Source of the DNA: Bacteroidales bacterium UBA4243
Lineage (GTDB): Bacteria > Bacteroidota > Bacteroidia > Bacteroidales > F082
NCBI GenBank assembly: GCA_002396205.1
Contig: DGXB01000003.1
Coordinates: forward strand, 1 to 26,060
DNA: 26,060 nt
Direction of reading: 5' to 3'
Below the pieces are notes generated by a model, which was given only the letters and a program-made list of their open reading frames with translations, was not told the DNA's origin and ran no database searches. Numbering within the stretch: position 1 is the first letter of the stretch; each line of letters starts with the position of its first letter. A program made the translations under genes and the position numbers. Positions 14,572 to 22,420 of this stretch are shown piece by piece.

Positions 14572-16083
14572 TCAGCAATGCATCGGCTTCAGCAAGTCGT
14601 TCACGGTCTTTACGGGATTAAAAGTCTCAATGGGCACCTCCACGAAGATGGTGATCCAGTCGGCCATGGCACCGTTCCAGAGGCCGGGCAGCTCCAGGGC
14701 TTTCAGCTCGCGCCCGTCCTTCGACTTGTTGGAGACGAAACCCGTGTTGGCATCAACGTAGTCGGTCAGGTTGAAGGTTTCGCCTCGATAGTTCCAACAG
14801 CCGCACACGAGGTCGACGGGGTTGAAGTGGGTAGAGGCTTTGAAGATGGCTTCTTGCTTGGCATCGCCGTGGTTGATTTGCGACGACTCGATGATTTGTA
14901 GCGACACCTCGTCGTCGTCGTTCTTCACCCAGAACGGACCGCCGCCGGGCTCGCCTTCGTTTTTCACCATGCCGCACACACGCATCGGGCGGTTGAGCTT
15001 ATTATACAGATAATCAACTTTTTCTATGTTTGTATAGCCTTTTACGAAGTCGGGGATGTCAATCATCAGCTCGTCTTTGGCAAAAGAGATGATTTCGTCC
15101 AATTCCTCGTCGGTGACTGCGCCTTCGTCAAGCATTTCGAGATAGTCGAAAGTGCGTTGCTGGAGGTGGAGGAGGAGGCCCGCCAACACCTTTTTATATA
15201 TAATGGTCGTCTCAGCCTTCGTTTCGGGCACGATGTTGTCGATGTTTTTGATGAAGACAATCTCCTCGCCGAGGTCGTTGAGGTTTTCGATGAGAGCCCC
15301 ATGTCCGCCCGGACGGAACAGGATTCTGCCGTCGGCTTCGCGGAACAGGTTGCCTTCTTTGTCTATGGCGACGGTGTCGGTCGACGGCTTTTGGCATGAG
15401 AAAGTGATGTCGTAACGCACGCCGTATTGTTTCTCGTAGTCGTCTTTTAGGGCATCGATGGCAGCCTTGAAGTGCGCCTCATGTTCGGGCGAGACGGTGA
15501 AATGGAGTTTGGCCACGCCTTCGTTGTCGGTGGCATAATGGGCGGCCTCAACAAGGTGTTCTTCCAATGCCAGACGATTGAAAGTGGGGTAGTGGTGGAA
15601 CTTGAGCAGGGCCTTGGGCAGTTTGCCGTAGGCCAATCCGTCGTCGAGTAGTAAAGCCTTGACGACTTCCACTTTGCGGCCTTGTTGCAGCATCGTGTCG
15701 ATGTCGGAGCCATAGATGCGTTTTGTGGCTTCGTTGAGGTCGTCGAAGAAAGCGAAGCTGTGGATGTGGGCGAAAAAGATGTCGGTGAACTTGGTCTCCT
15801 CGCCGCTGTCGGCGAAAGCGAAGAGGTCCTTGAACATGCGAGAGGCAGCGCCCGAGGCGGGCACGAACTTCGTGAATTGGTAGAACTCCTTGTCGGCCTC
15901 AAAAATGGCGTTGAGCATGTTTTTCCGTTCCTCGTCAATGCGTTCGATGCCATCGCCGATGGTGGCGGGACGCATCAGTTGGACGAATTTCGTGCCTCTT
16001 TTCAACTGTGCGACTTGGTTTAATACTTGATTTTCAGCGATATTTCTTTCCGAAAGTTGTTGAATGTCTTTTTCTGTAATCAT
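14572..16083 (-). CDS. DUF4301 family protein, nucleotidyltransferase-like
   Basis: A 503-residue cytosolic protein matching the Bacteroidota DUF4301 family; it starts MITEKDIQQLSERN. Two motifs suggest a sugar-nucleotide pyrophosphorylase-type fold: FVPASGAASRMFKDL (73-87), which resembles the GGxGTRMxxxxPK nucleotide loop, and FRPGGHGALIENLND (256-270), which resembles the uridylyltransferase PGGHG segment. The end has MRVCGMVKNEGEPGGGPFWV and ALELPGLWNGAMADW. No activity has been assigned to the family as far as I know. The open frame continues upstream to 16293, but that part crosses the promoter and a tRNA gene, so the ATG at 16083 with its -7 box at 16105-16112 is the real start. The gene diverges from the tRNA-Leu pair. 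Confidence 0.85.
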   Translation of the reverse strand: MITEKDIQQLSERNIAENQVLNQVAQLKRGTKFVQLMRPATIGDGIERIDEERKNMLNAIFEADKEFYQFTKFVPASGAASRMFKDLFAFADSGEETKFTDIFFAHIHSFAFFDDLNEATKRIYGSDIDTMLQQGRKVEVVKALLLDDGLAYGKLPKALLKFHHYPTFNRLALEEHLVEAAHYATDNEGVAKLHFTVSPEHEAHFKAAIDALKDDYEKQYGVRYDITFSCQKPSTDTVAIDKEGNLFREADGRILFRPGGHGALIENLNDLGEEIVFIKNIDNIVPETKAETTIIYKKVLAGLLLHLQQRTFDYLEMLDEGAVTDEELDEIISFAKDELMIDIPDFVKGYTNIEKVDYLYNKLNRPMRVCGMVKNEGEPGGGPFWVKNDDDEVSLQIIESSQINHGDAKQEAIFKASTHFNPVDLVCGCWNYRGETFNLTDYVDANTGFVSNKSKDGRELKALELPGLWNGAMADWITIFVEVPIETFNPVKTVNDLLKPMHC

Positions 16084-16104
16084 AATTGTGGTTTTTAAAC
16101 GCTT

Positions 16105-16112
16105 CAAAAATA
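16105..16112 (-). promoter_or_regulatory. Promoter -7 element (TATTTTTG) of the DUF4301 gene
   Basis: It is an exact TAnnTTTG match on the minus strand, 21 bases upstream of the DUF4301 ATG. Confidence 0.6.
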
Positions 16113-16185
16113 GTAAATTAACCAATGCGATGAAAAAAATCTGCAATTTTTTTCCGAAAAAGCGTTGCGGTATTGAAAAAAGCTG

Positions 16186-16193
16186 TATCTTTG
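16186..16193 (+). promoter_or_regulatory. Promoter -7 element (TATCTTTG) of the tRNA-Leu pair
   Basis: It is an exact TAnnTTTG match 13 bases before the first base of the first tRNA. A GTTG at 16164-16167 is a partial -33 box, 18 bases away. Confidence 0.65.
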
Positions 16194-16206
16194 CAGCCGA
16201 TTTCAA

Positions 16207-16290
16207 GCCCAGGTGGTGAAATTGGTAGACACGCCACTTTGAGGGGGTGGTGCCGATTACGGCATGCAAGTTCGACTCTTGTCCTGGGCA
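16207..16290 (+). tRNA. tRNA-Leu (anticodon GAG)
   Basis: The acceptor stem GCCCAGG pairs with CCTGGGC with discriminator A. The D arm has AAATTGGTAGACAC. The anticodon stem CCACT/GGTGG encloses the loop TTGAGGG with anticodon GAG. A long variable arm (GCCGATTACGGC) marks a class II tRNA, and the T arm has GTTCGACTC. CCA is not encoded. It reads CUC and CUU leucine codons. Confidence 0.95.
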
Positions 16291-16300
16291 CAATCACCAA

Positions 16301-16382
16301 GCCCCGATGGCGGAATTGGTAGACGCGTACGTTTCAGGTGCGTATATCGAGAGGTGTGCAGGTTCGACTCCTGTTCGGGGCA
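16301..16382 (+). tRNA. tRNA-Leu (anticodon CAG)
   Basis: The acceptor stem GCCCCGA pairs with TCGGGGC with discriminator A. The D arm has GAATTGGTAGACGC. The anticodon stem TACGT/GCGTA encloses the loop TTCAGGT with anticodon CAG. A long variable arm and the T arm GGTTCGACTCC complete a class II tRNA. CCA is not encoded. It follows the first tRNA-Leu by 10 bases and shares its promoter and terminator. Confidence 0.95.
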
Positions 16383-16395
16383 CGCAAAACAAAAC

Positions 16396-16430
16396 AACCC
16401 TAATTGATTATCAATCAGTTAGGGTTTTTT
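16396..16430 (+). terminator. Intrinsic terminator of the tRNA-Leu pair
   Basis: AACCCTAATTGATT pairs with AATCAGTTAGGGTT (14 pairs, one G-T) around the 3-base loop ATC, with a run of six T overlapping and extending beyond the 3' arm to 16430. The A-rich flank on the other side would let it also serve the convergent lipoprotein gene. Confidence 0.92.
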
Positions 16431-16463
16431 AATTTCGGAAATTCCCCACTTTCGTGTCAGCTG

Positions 16464-17486
16464 TCATCGTCCGCCAATGAACTTGAATCCCCAGTTGGGG
16501 TTGGCTACTAATTCAGGTACCGTTTCGCCGGCCAGCCTTACTCTCCCTTTGGTGGTCATTCGCGACGAAAACACCCCATAGCCGTGGTTGATGAGCGTAA
16601 ACTCGTTGTCGCCAGGCGTGAAACCGCTTGAAGTGTTGTTGTTGTAGATGTATTGTCGTAGGTTTTCGCCACCTGCCACAATGGTGACCTCAACGGGATA
16701 GTCTTCAATGTATCGGACCAACCCTGCAACGCATGTGTCGGCATCGAGAAACTCGATGAGGGTCTCGTAGAATGTTTCGGGACGATATGGAAAAATGTAG
16801 CAATCTCCATCCATGTGCCAACTGAGGTAGTCTTCGGTGAAAGTCCCTATGTCCCAGGTCATGGTGCGGGGCACGGAGTCGGCATCGGGTGTGCGTTGTT
16901 CGAGGAAGGTGAACGACATGGTGACTTGATACATCGTGGCGTTGATGGCTGGGTTGAAGAGGAATTTGCGTGGCACGGCATCGAAATATTCCTTCGAGAA
17001 ATTCACGCCAAGGCTCTGTATGCTAAACCCATTGTTGCCTACCAAATCGGCCTTGGTGTTGATGGTACGGTCGGGCAGGACTGCTTTGAGGCGGTAGGAA
17101 TAGCGGTTGTTGATGCTGTTTGTCTTGAGTGGTTCTTTGGTGTAGTAAAGCCGCTGTTCGGGATGATAGAATGTACCGGGTTGTTTGTCGTGGATGGTGA
17201 TGGTGTCGAGGACGATCTCCCTGACACTGTCGGCATTGCAAAACTCTACGAGGCGCACGTCAAGTTTGCCCGGGTAGTTGCTTGAGTCGGGGTTGAGGGC
17301 AACTTGATAGGCGTCGCCTTCCACATAGAAAGCCCGCGTGATTTTGATGAAGTTGGTGTCGGCTTTGGCGTCGAGAAGACCGTAAATGACGGGCACTTGC
17401 TTGTAGTCGGCATAAAGGTCGATGTCGGTCGAGCACGAAGCCAGACCACATGCTATGGCAAAAAGTAAAAACGCAGTTCTTTTCAT
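16464..17486 (-). CDS. Lipoprotein of unknown function (DUF4249-like)
   Basis: A 340-residue lipoprotein. The signal MKRTAFLLFAIACGLASC has the lipobox GLASC with Cys18, so it should be anchored in the envelope. The mature part is beta-rich, and its opening (KQVPVIYGLLDAKADTNFIK, ITRAFYVEG) resembles the Bacteroidota DUF4249 family, which begins with a similar claim-and-strand pattern. I hold that family name loosely. The end GVRLAGETVPELV-type segment and NPNWGFKFIGG gives no further clue. The open frame extends 12 codons upstream to 17522, but the -7 box at 17520-17527 makes the ATG at 17486 the likely start. It stands alone between the tRNA terminator and the pseudouridine synthase gene. 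Function unknown. Confidence 0.75.
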   Translation of the reverse strand: MKRTAFLLFAIACGLASCSTDIDLYADYKQVPVIYGLLDAKADTNFIKITRAFYVEGDAYQVALNPDSSNYPGKLDVRLVEFCNADSVREIVLDTITIHDKQPGTFYHPEQRLYYTKEPLKTNSINNRYSYRLKAVLPDRTINTKADLVGNNGFSIQSLGVNFSKEYFDAVPRKFLFNPAINATMYQVTMSFTFLEQRTPDADSVPRTMTWDIGTFTEDYLSWHMDGDCYIFPYRPETFYETLIEFLDADTCVAGLVRYIEDYPVEVTIVAGGENLRQYIYNNNTSSGFTPGDNEFTLINHGYGVFSSRMTTKGRVRLAGETVPELVANPNWGFKFIGGR

Positions 17487-17519
17487 CGTAACTATGTGTT
17501 TAGGATGGTAATTACGATG

Positions 17520-17527
17520 CAAATATA
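17520..17527 (-). promoter_or_regulatory. Promoter -7 element (TATATTTG) of the lipoprotein gene
   Basis: It is an exact TAnnTTTG match on the minus strand, 33 bases upstream of the ATG at 17486. Confidence 0.6.
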
Positions 17528-17575
17528 TGAAAATATTTCTTTTTCAAGCAAGTTTTTTCCGTTTTAATTGTTTTT

Positions 17576-18511
17576 TTACTCTCTATTCATCCTTGGGAAG
17601 GGCTTTGCAAAGACATCGGGGAACGGTGTCTCAAACTCCATGTCCTTTTTCTTGTAGGGATGGTGGAAGCAGAGCTTGTAGGCGTGCAGGCAGAGCCTTC
17701 CTAACGAGTTGTCGTATGCCTCGGAATCGGGGGCATGGCCATATTTCGGATCGCCGACCACGGGGTGCCCGATGTCGGCCATGTGGACGCGGATCTGGTT
17801 CTTGCGGCCCGTCTCCAACTGCAATTCCACCAATGAGTATTTCGGATTGGAATACAAGGTCTTGTAGTAGGTCTCGGCATACTTTCCTCCATTGTCGACA
17901 GGGCTTGAGTAGGTGATGAAGGCCTTGTTGTCCTTCAGCCAAGAGGACACCATGCCTTCCTTCTTCTCCATGCAGCCGCACACCACGGCCACATACCGAC
18001 GGTCGTAGACGGTGTTTTTCCAGTCTTCCTCGAAGGCCAAAGCCACCTCTTTGCTCTTCGCAAACAGCATCAGCCCCGAAGTGTCGCGGTCGAGGCGGTG
18101 GATGGTGTGGGCGCGGCAGCGTTGTTGGGTGTAGATAAAGTATTGGTTGAGAATGCTTTGTGCGGTATCTTTCTCCTTGGTCGGACTATTGGTCAAGAGT
18201 CCCTCCTTTTTGTCGATGACGAGCAGGTATTTGTCTTCGTAGACGATGTTCAGCCAAGGGCTGCGGAAACGTTCCTTGGCGGTAGGCTTGCCGATTTCGA
18301 CGACCATGCCAGGTTCGAGGGCGAAATCATATTGGGTGGTGTGGGTGCCGTCGACGGAAACCACGTTGTTGGCCAACATGCGTTTCACCTTGTTACGGCT
18401 GATGCCTTCCAACTTCTTCATCAGGAAATCCATCAGCTGTGAAGATTCTGTTACGTTGAATTTCAGCGGGTTGCTCTTCGAATGTGGCGTTCTTTTATTG
18501 TTGTCCTTCAT
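17576..18511 (-). CDS. RluA-family RNA pseudouridine synthase
   Basis: A 311-residue enzyme that isomerises uridine to pseudouridine in rRNA or tRNA. An S4-type RNA-binding domain occupies about residues 22-75 (LMDFLMKKLEGISRNKVKRM, NNVVSVDG). The catalytic domain carries the RluA signature HRLDRDTSGLMLFAKS (138-153) with nucleophile Asp141. The later motifs LVELQLETGRKNQIRVHMAD and GHPVVGDPKYG are the conserved RluA/RluD core, and LCLHAYKLCFHHP is typical of its end. The length fits RluD-like proteins, but the exact target uridine cannot be told. It follows dnaB with a 48-base A+T-rich gap and no -7 element, so it is probably co-transcribed. Confidence 0.93.
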   Translation of the reverse strand: MKDNNKRTPHSKSNPLKFNVTESSQLMDFLMKKLEGISRNKVKRMLANNVVSVDGTHTTQYDFALEPGMVVEIGKPTAKERFRSPWLNIVYEDKYLLVIDKKEGLLTNSPTKEKDTAQSILNQYFIYTQQRCRAHTIHRLDRDTSGLMLFAKSKEVALAFEEDWKNTVYDRRYVAVVCGCMEKKEGMVSSWLKDNKAFITYSSPVDNGGKYAETYYKTLYSNPKYSLVELQLETGRKNQIRVHMADIGHPVVGDPKYGHAPDSEAYDNSLGRLCLHAYKLCFHHPYKKKDMEFETPFPDVFAKPFPRMNRE

Positions 18512-18559
18512 CGAATCTTAAATTTTAAATTTTAAATCTTTGAATCTTAAGTCTTTAAA
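18512..18559. repeat. A+T-rich short repeats between dnaB and the pseudouridine synthase gene
   Basis: The gap is built from near-copies of AAATTTTAAATTTT and AATCTT(T/A)A units and contains neither a hairpin terminator nor a TAnnTTTG box. It looks like slippage-generated spacer. Confidence 0.5.
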
Positions 18560-20116
18560 TCAAAACGGCACCGGTTCGTCGGAAGTGATGGAAGGATAGG
18601 GTGTCATGCCTTCATCGTCGTTCATTTTGGAGCCGATGACCATGGGTTGGTTGTCGAATTGGTTGTTTGGCCCGATTGAAGTGTATTCGCTGTTGTCGAA
18701 GCCTTGGTCAAACTCCTCGAAACGAGCATATTGGCCCACGAACTTCAACTCCACTTCGCCGAGTTTTCCGTTACGGTGCTTGGCGATGTCGATGATGGTG
18801 TAGCCTTTGGGCTTGTCGTTGTCGTCGATGCCATCTTTGTAGTACTCAGGACGATAGATAAACATCACCATGTCGGCATCTTGCTCGATGGCGCCCGATT
18901 CGCGAAGGTCGGAGAGGATGGGCTTTTTCGAGCCAGGACGCTGCTCGACGCTACGGCTCAGCTGCGAGAGCGCCAAGACGGGGATTTCCAATTCCTTGGC
19001 CAAACTCTTGAGCGAACGTGAGATGGTGCTGATTTCTTGCTCGCGGTTGAGGCCTTTGTCGCCCTTGGCGGTCATCAGTTGCAGATAGTCGATGAAAATC
19101 ATCTGGATGTCGTGTTGCTGCTTCAGTCGGCGACATTTGGCACGAAGCTCGAAGATGGAAAGCTGCGGCGTGTCGTCGATGAAGATGGGCGCGTCGGTCA
19201 GCGGTGTGACCTTGGTGCTGAGCTGTTGCCATTCGTAGTCGGCCAAGTCGCCGGAGCGCAATTTGTCGGCGGTGAGTGATGTCTCAGTAGAGATCAAGCG
19301 GGTGACCAATTGCACCGACGACATTTCCAAAGAGAAGAACGCGATGGGACGGTGGTGGTCGACGGCGGCATTGCGGGCCAAATTGAGTGCGAAGGCGGTC
19401 TTACCCATGCTGGGACGGGCGGCCAGGATGATGAGGTCCGATTTTTGCCAGCCTTGCGTGATTTGGTCGAGGGCGGTGTAGCCCGACGGCACGCCTCGCA
19501 GCTTGTTGTCAGCGTTTTTCGCGTTCTGTATCTCCTTGATGGCCTTGCTTACCAAGTCCTGCATCGAGTCGTAGCTGCGGCGAAGGTTGTTCTCGCTGAT
19601 TTGGAAAAGGTTGTTTTCGGCCTTGTCGAGCAGGTCGAACACGTCGGTGGTGTCCTCGAAGGCCTCGTGGATCATGTCGGAAGAAATCAGGATCAGCTGT
19701 CGCTGGATGTGCTTCTGCATGATGATACGGGCATGATACTCGATGTTGGCCGCCGAGACGACGCGGTTGGTGAGTTTCGAAATGTAGTAGGCCCCGCCCA
19801 CCATCTCTAACTCGCCGCGTTGTTTCAGTTCGTTGGTGACAGTAAGAATGTCGATTGGCTCCGACTTCCCGAACAAGTCCTTGATGGCAGCGAAGATCTT
19901 TTGGTGCTTGTCGAGATAGAAGGCATCGGGCGAAAGGAGGTCGATGACTTCGTTGACGGCGTCTTTTTCTAACATGAGTGCACCGAGCACGACTTCTTCG
20001 AGGTCGGTGGCTTGGGGAGGGATGCGCCCCTGACTTGCAAATACTTGCTCAGGCGTCATCAAATTGCGTTTGGCCATATCGCCGAACGGACGGCGTGTAG
20101 TGGTATCGTTAGGCAT
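18560..20116 (-). CDS. dnaB: Replicative DNA helicase DnaB
   Basis: A 518-residue hexameric replicative helicase. The N-terminal DnaB domain begins at PPQATDLEEVVLGALML (about 33-49), with AFYLDKHQKIFAAIKDL following. The RecA-type ATPase has the Walker A region LAARPSMGKTAFALNLA (about 231-247). FFSLEMSSVQLVTRLIS, IFIDDTPQLSI, MIFIDYLQLM (Walker B) and LSQLSRSVEQRPGSKKPILS with DLRESGAIEQDADMVMF are the remaining DnaB motifs. The length is ordinary, so no intein is present. The frame is open upstream to 20191, but a -7 box at 20138-20145 places the start at the ATG at 20116. The C-terminal tail is Asp/Asn/Pro-rich and variable. Confidence 0.97.
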   Translation of the reverse strand: MPNDTTTRRPFGDMAKRNLMTPEQVFASQGRIPPQATDLEEVVLGALMLEKDAVNEVIDLLSPDAFYLDKHQKIFAAIKDLFGKSEPIDILTVTNELKQRGELEMVGGAYYISKLTNRVVSAANIEYHARIIMQKHIQRQLILISSDMIHEAFEDTTDVFDLLDKAENNLFQISENNLRRSYDSMQDLVSKAIKEIQNAKNADNKLRGVPSGYTALDQITQGWQKSDLIILAARPSMGKTAFALNLARNAAVDHHRPIAFFSLEMSSVQLVTRLISTETSLTADKLRSGDLADYEWQQLSTKVTPLTDAPIFIDDTPQLSIFELRAKCRRLKQQHDIQMIFIDYLQLMTAKGDKGLNREQEISTISRSLKSLAKELEIPVLALSQLSRSVEQRPGSKKPILSDLRESGAIEQDADMVMFIYRPEYYKDGIDDNDKPKGYTIIDIAKHRNGKLGEVELKFVGQYARFEEFDQGFDNSEYTSIGPNNQFDNQPMVIGSKMNDDEGMTPYPSITSDEPVPF

Positions 20117-20137
20117 GTGGTTTCTGTTTTGGAGTTG

Positions 20138-20145
20138 CAAAATTA
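20138..20145 (-). promoter_or_regulatory. Promoter -7 element (TAATTTTG) of dnaB
   Basis: It is an exact TAnnTTTG match on the minus strand, 21 bases upstream of the dnaB ATG and downstream of the Fe-S nuclease stop. Confidence 0.62.
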
Positions 20146-20191
20146 CGGATTCTTTTCCGACCTTGCCTATAGGCCGGCAAGAAGTTATCAA

Positions 20192-21598
20192 CTACTTGAA
20201 AAACTGTTGATAAGTTTTTGCAACTACTTCGTTTTCAGCGATTAAGTCTTCTCGAGCCTGTTGATAACTTATGAGGTCGTTGCTGTTGGCCTCGACAATG
20301 ATTCGACTGTGCTCGAACAACTTGCAATCTTTGAAAAGGGCTTGTGAGAGTCGTTGCAAGGTGAGCCCGCGCTTGATGCTTTGGTGATAGAAATGAGCTT
20401 GTTGAAGCACGTCGAACAGGTTGAATACCTTGTAGCCCACGGTTTGGTTTTGCATGATTTCGTGACGCAACAGGGTGGTGGTGAGGTTTTGTGGTGTGAA
20501 GCACACAATTAGTTCGTAATGAGAGAGTTTCTCAATAAGGATGTCGATGGATTCGTTCCAACGGCTGTGGTCTTCGAAGCAGTCCCATGCCGAGCAGCCT
20601 CCTATCTCGTGTTCGCCTTGCAATGCGAAGGCCAGGATCATTTCCTGGTAAGGGCTTGTCCCGTCCATTTCGGGCACGGCTGGACGATGGAGCAACAGGT
20701 TCAAGTAAGCGACTGACTTTGGCTTAGGTTGTGGAGAAAGTGAGTAAAGTATCTTGTAATCAATATAGTATGAATTGGTCTCCAAGGCTTCAATCTGGTG
20801 TGCCTCTTCCGAATCAGGGTCGAGCTGCTGGAGTATCTTGGTATTGGTGTTTATGCCGTTGAAATAGTTTTCGAACAGTATTTCATCATCCATCGCGGTG
20901 GTGAACAGGAAGCTGTTTTTGGGCACATGTTTCCAGCAATGTCCCTGGAAATCACAAGGGTAAGGGTTGTGGCATTGCGTCCCGATGTCGACCAATGGCG
21001 CATGAGGCAAAGCCACAACATTTTTCAGGCGATTCACGTTCTGTGCCACAAAATCCTCATGTTCAACTACATACTCCATCACCGACTCCAACTTGAAGAG
21101 CTGTTTCACGTCGATGGGGCCGTCTTTCACATAGTCGGCGTTAAGATACATCAATTTGAAGTCGCTCAAAGGCACTTGGCATCCGTGCAGCACGTAATAT
21201 TGCAACGCGGCATCATTATAATAGGTGTCGCTGAGGCGCAACGAGCTTTTCACTTCCACAGCCAACCAGCGGTCGCCATCGCGAACAAGCATGTCGAGCA
21301 TGATGAGGGTGTCATTGTATTGGAAAACAGCTTCATACATCACATTGACATTAGGGTTGTCGAGGTTGGCCATGGTTTCCTGCACCTTTTTCGGAAACTG
21401 GGAAGGCGAGGCGGGGCTCATGTCGACTCCACCAGGGAAATAGTCATGGGCGAGGATGCCCACATCGGTGCCGCGTTGGAACTTGGCGCGTTGTTCGATG
21501 CTGAGTTTGTCGCGCAGATAAGGGTGTTTTTTCTGCATGTACAATGCCTTTTCGCATTGCAAGCCCTTGATATATGTAGATTTGGAGAGTATATGCAT
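20192..21598 (-). CDS. Cas4-like Fe-S PD-(D/E)XK nuclease, DUF2779-type
   Basis: A 468-residue protein whose first half has the Cas4/AddB Fe-S nuclease layout: LSKSTYIKGLQCEKALY with Cys15, GILAHDYFPGG with His51, Glu89, LDMLV with Asp102, and the catalytic AVEVKSS (Glu115, Lys117). The cluster closes with CHNPYPCDFQGHC (Cys209, 215, 221). Together with Cys15 this gives the four ligands of a 4Fe-4S cluster. DUF2779 proteins often carry a C-terminal RNase-H-like part; here residues 230-468 have no DED motif that I can see, and a separate DEDDy exonuclease gene sits 2 bases upstream. It probably cuts or processes DNA ends in the cytosol. Its partner, its substrate and any link to repair or defence are unknown. 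The ATG at 21598 is preferred over one at 21622, which would overlap the exonuclease gene. Confidence 0.8.
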   Translation of the reverse strand: MHILSKSTYIKGLQCEKALYMQKKHPYLRDKLSIEQRAKFQRGTDVGILAHDYFPGGVDMSPASPSQFPKKVQETMANLDNPNVNVMYEAVFQYNDTLIMLDMLVRDGDRWLAVEVKSSLRLSDTYYNDAALQYYVLHGCQVPLSDFKLMYLNADYVKDGPIDVKQLFKLESVMEYVVEHEDFVAQNVNRLKNVVALPHAPLVDIGTQCHNPYPCDFQGHCWKHVPKNSFLFTTAMDDEILFENYFNGINTNTKILQQLDPDSEEAHQIEALETNSYYIDYKILYSLSPQPKPKSVAYLNLLLHRPAVPEMDGTSPYQEMILAFALQGEHEIGGCSAWDCFEDHSRWNESIDILIEKLSHYELIVCFTPQNLTTTLLRHEIMQNQTVGYKVFNLFDVLQQAHFYHQSIKRGLTLQRLSQALFKDCKLFEHSRIIVEANSNDLISYQQAREDLIAENEVVAKTYQQFFK

Positions 21599-21600
21599 GG

Positions 21601-22305
21601 TCAGTTGGTGTAGTCGACGCAATCATCGGGAATGAGTGGCAGATAGTTGAAGCGGCGCATGAGTTGGGCGATGGCGAGCACGTCTTTTTGGCAGTAGGTC
21701 TTGATGCGCTCCACGTTGTTTTCCTGCCAATACACCCGTCCCACTTCGCTGCCGTTAATGTCGTCTTTTGGCGTGGGGATGTCGAGGATGGCGCAGAGCA
21801 GGTCGAGCGAGGTGTAGCTCTTGTAGTCGCCGAATTTCCAGAGTTCCATGGTGTCGATGAACTGTGTTTCCCAAGGTTTTTTGCCTGCGACTTGCAGGAT
21901 GCGTGGAATCTTGATGCCGTTGATAATCATGCGTCGGGCGATGTAGGGGAAGTCGAACTCCTTGCCGTTGTGGGCGCAAAGTTGGGCATCGGGCGCGTCG
22001 TAATAGCGGCTCAGCATGTTGCCGAAGTCGGCGAGCAAGGCCTTTTCGTCGTGGCCATAGAATGATTTGAGGCGAAAGCGGTCGCCATTGAAGAAACCCA
22101 CCGAGATGCACACGATTTTGCCAAATTCTGCATAGATGGCGGCGCGGTCGTAAATGGACTCGGGCGTGGCGTTTTCGTCGCCTTTGCTGATTTGCTCGGC
22201 CTTGTGAGACCACAGTTTTTGCATCCGTTCATTCAGTTGGTCGAATGATTTTTCGTGCGAAACAGTCTCGATGTCGAGGAAGAGGATTTTGGAGAAGTCT
22301 ATCAT
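21601..22305 (-). CDS. DEDDy 3'-5' exonuclease, PolB-exonuclease-like
   Basis: A 234-residue protein of the DnaQ-like fold, of the type described as related to the exonuclease domain of DNA polymerase B. The Exo I motif is FLDIETVS (Asp11, Glu13), Exo II is CAHNGKEFDFPYIARR (Asp118), and Exo III is TYCQKDVLAIAQL (Tyr204, Asp208, the YxxxD form of DEDDy). These four acidic residues bind two metal ions and trim 3' ends one nucleotide at a time. It lies 2 bases upstream of the Fe-S nuclease gene, so the two are translated from one message. No TAnnTTTG box is seen upstream. It may be read from the acylphosphatase operon across a 115-base gap that holds repeats. Confidence 0.87.
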   Translation of the reverse strand: MIDFSKILFLDIETVSHEKSFDQLNERMQKLWSHKAEQISKGDENATPESIYDRAAIYAEFGKIVCISVGFFNGDRFRLKSFYGHDEKALLADFGNMLSRYYDAPDAQLCAHNGKEFDFPYIARRMIINGIKIPRILQVAGKKPWETQFIDTMELWKFGDYKSYTSLDLLCAILDIPTPKDDINGSEVGRVYWQENNVERIKTYCQKDVLAIAQLMRRFNYLPLIPDDCVDYTN

Positions 22306-22322
22306 ATTTGTGTCATTTGTAG

Positions 22323-22343
22323 GGCTGTCACAGTGTGGCAGCC
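22323..22343. repeat. Inverted repeat GGCTGTCACA...TGTGGCAGCC
   Basis: A 21-base imperfect palindrome with arms of 10 bases, one T-G pair and one central G. It lies between acylphosphatase and the exonuclease, followed 13 bases later by repeat copy B. No T-tract follows on either strand, so it looks like an intergenic repeat rather than a terminator. Confidence 0.5.
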
Positions 22344-22355
22344 GTTGTGTTTGGT

Positions 22356-22404
22356 CGGGGATTGAAATCTCCCGTTGTGTTCTTGTCGTCCTTTCAGGAC
22401 TCGG
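22356..22404 (+). repeat. Dispersed repeat copy B, intergenic
   Basis: It begins CGGGGATTGAAATCTCCCG and ends GTCGTCCTTTCAGGAC plus TCGG, with a small hairpin GTCCT-TTC-AGGAC. It aligns with the segment at 5349-5392 inside murD2 (33 of 44 positions by hand, one gap). This copy lies between acylphosphatase and the DEDDy exonuclease, the kind of place where such repeats normally sit. Confidence 0.65.
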
Positions 22405-22420
22405 TTGGTGTCGCTAAACG

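Noticed and set aside
16084..16293. Upstream extension of the DUF4301 frame to a 573-codon ORF
   Set aside because: The extension crosses a -7 promoter box and the antisense of a complete tRNA-Leu gene; the family-like start MITEKD and the promoter fix the start at 16083.
20798..21613. Plus-strand ORF of 271 codons opposite the Fe-S nuclease gene
   Set aside because: It is a shadow of the minus-strand nuclease, which has all its catalytic and Fe-S residues; no domain is visible in the shadow.
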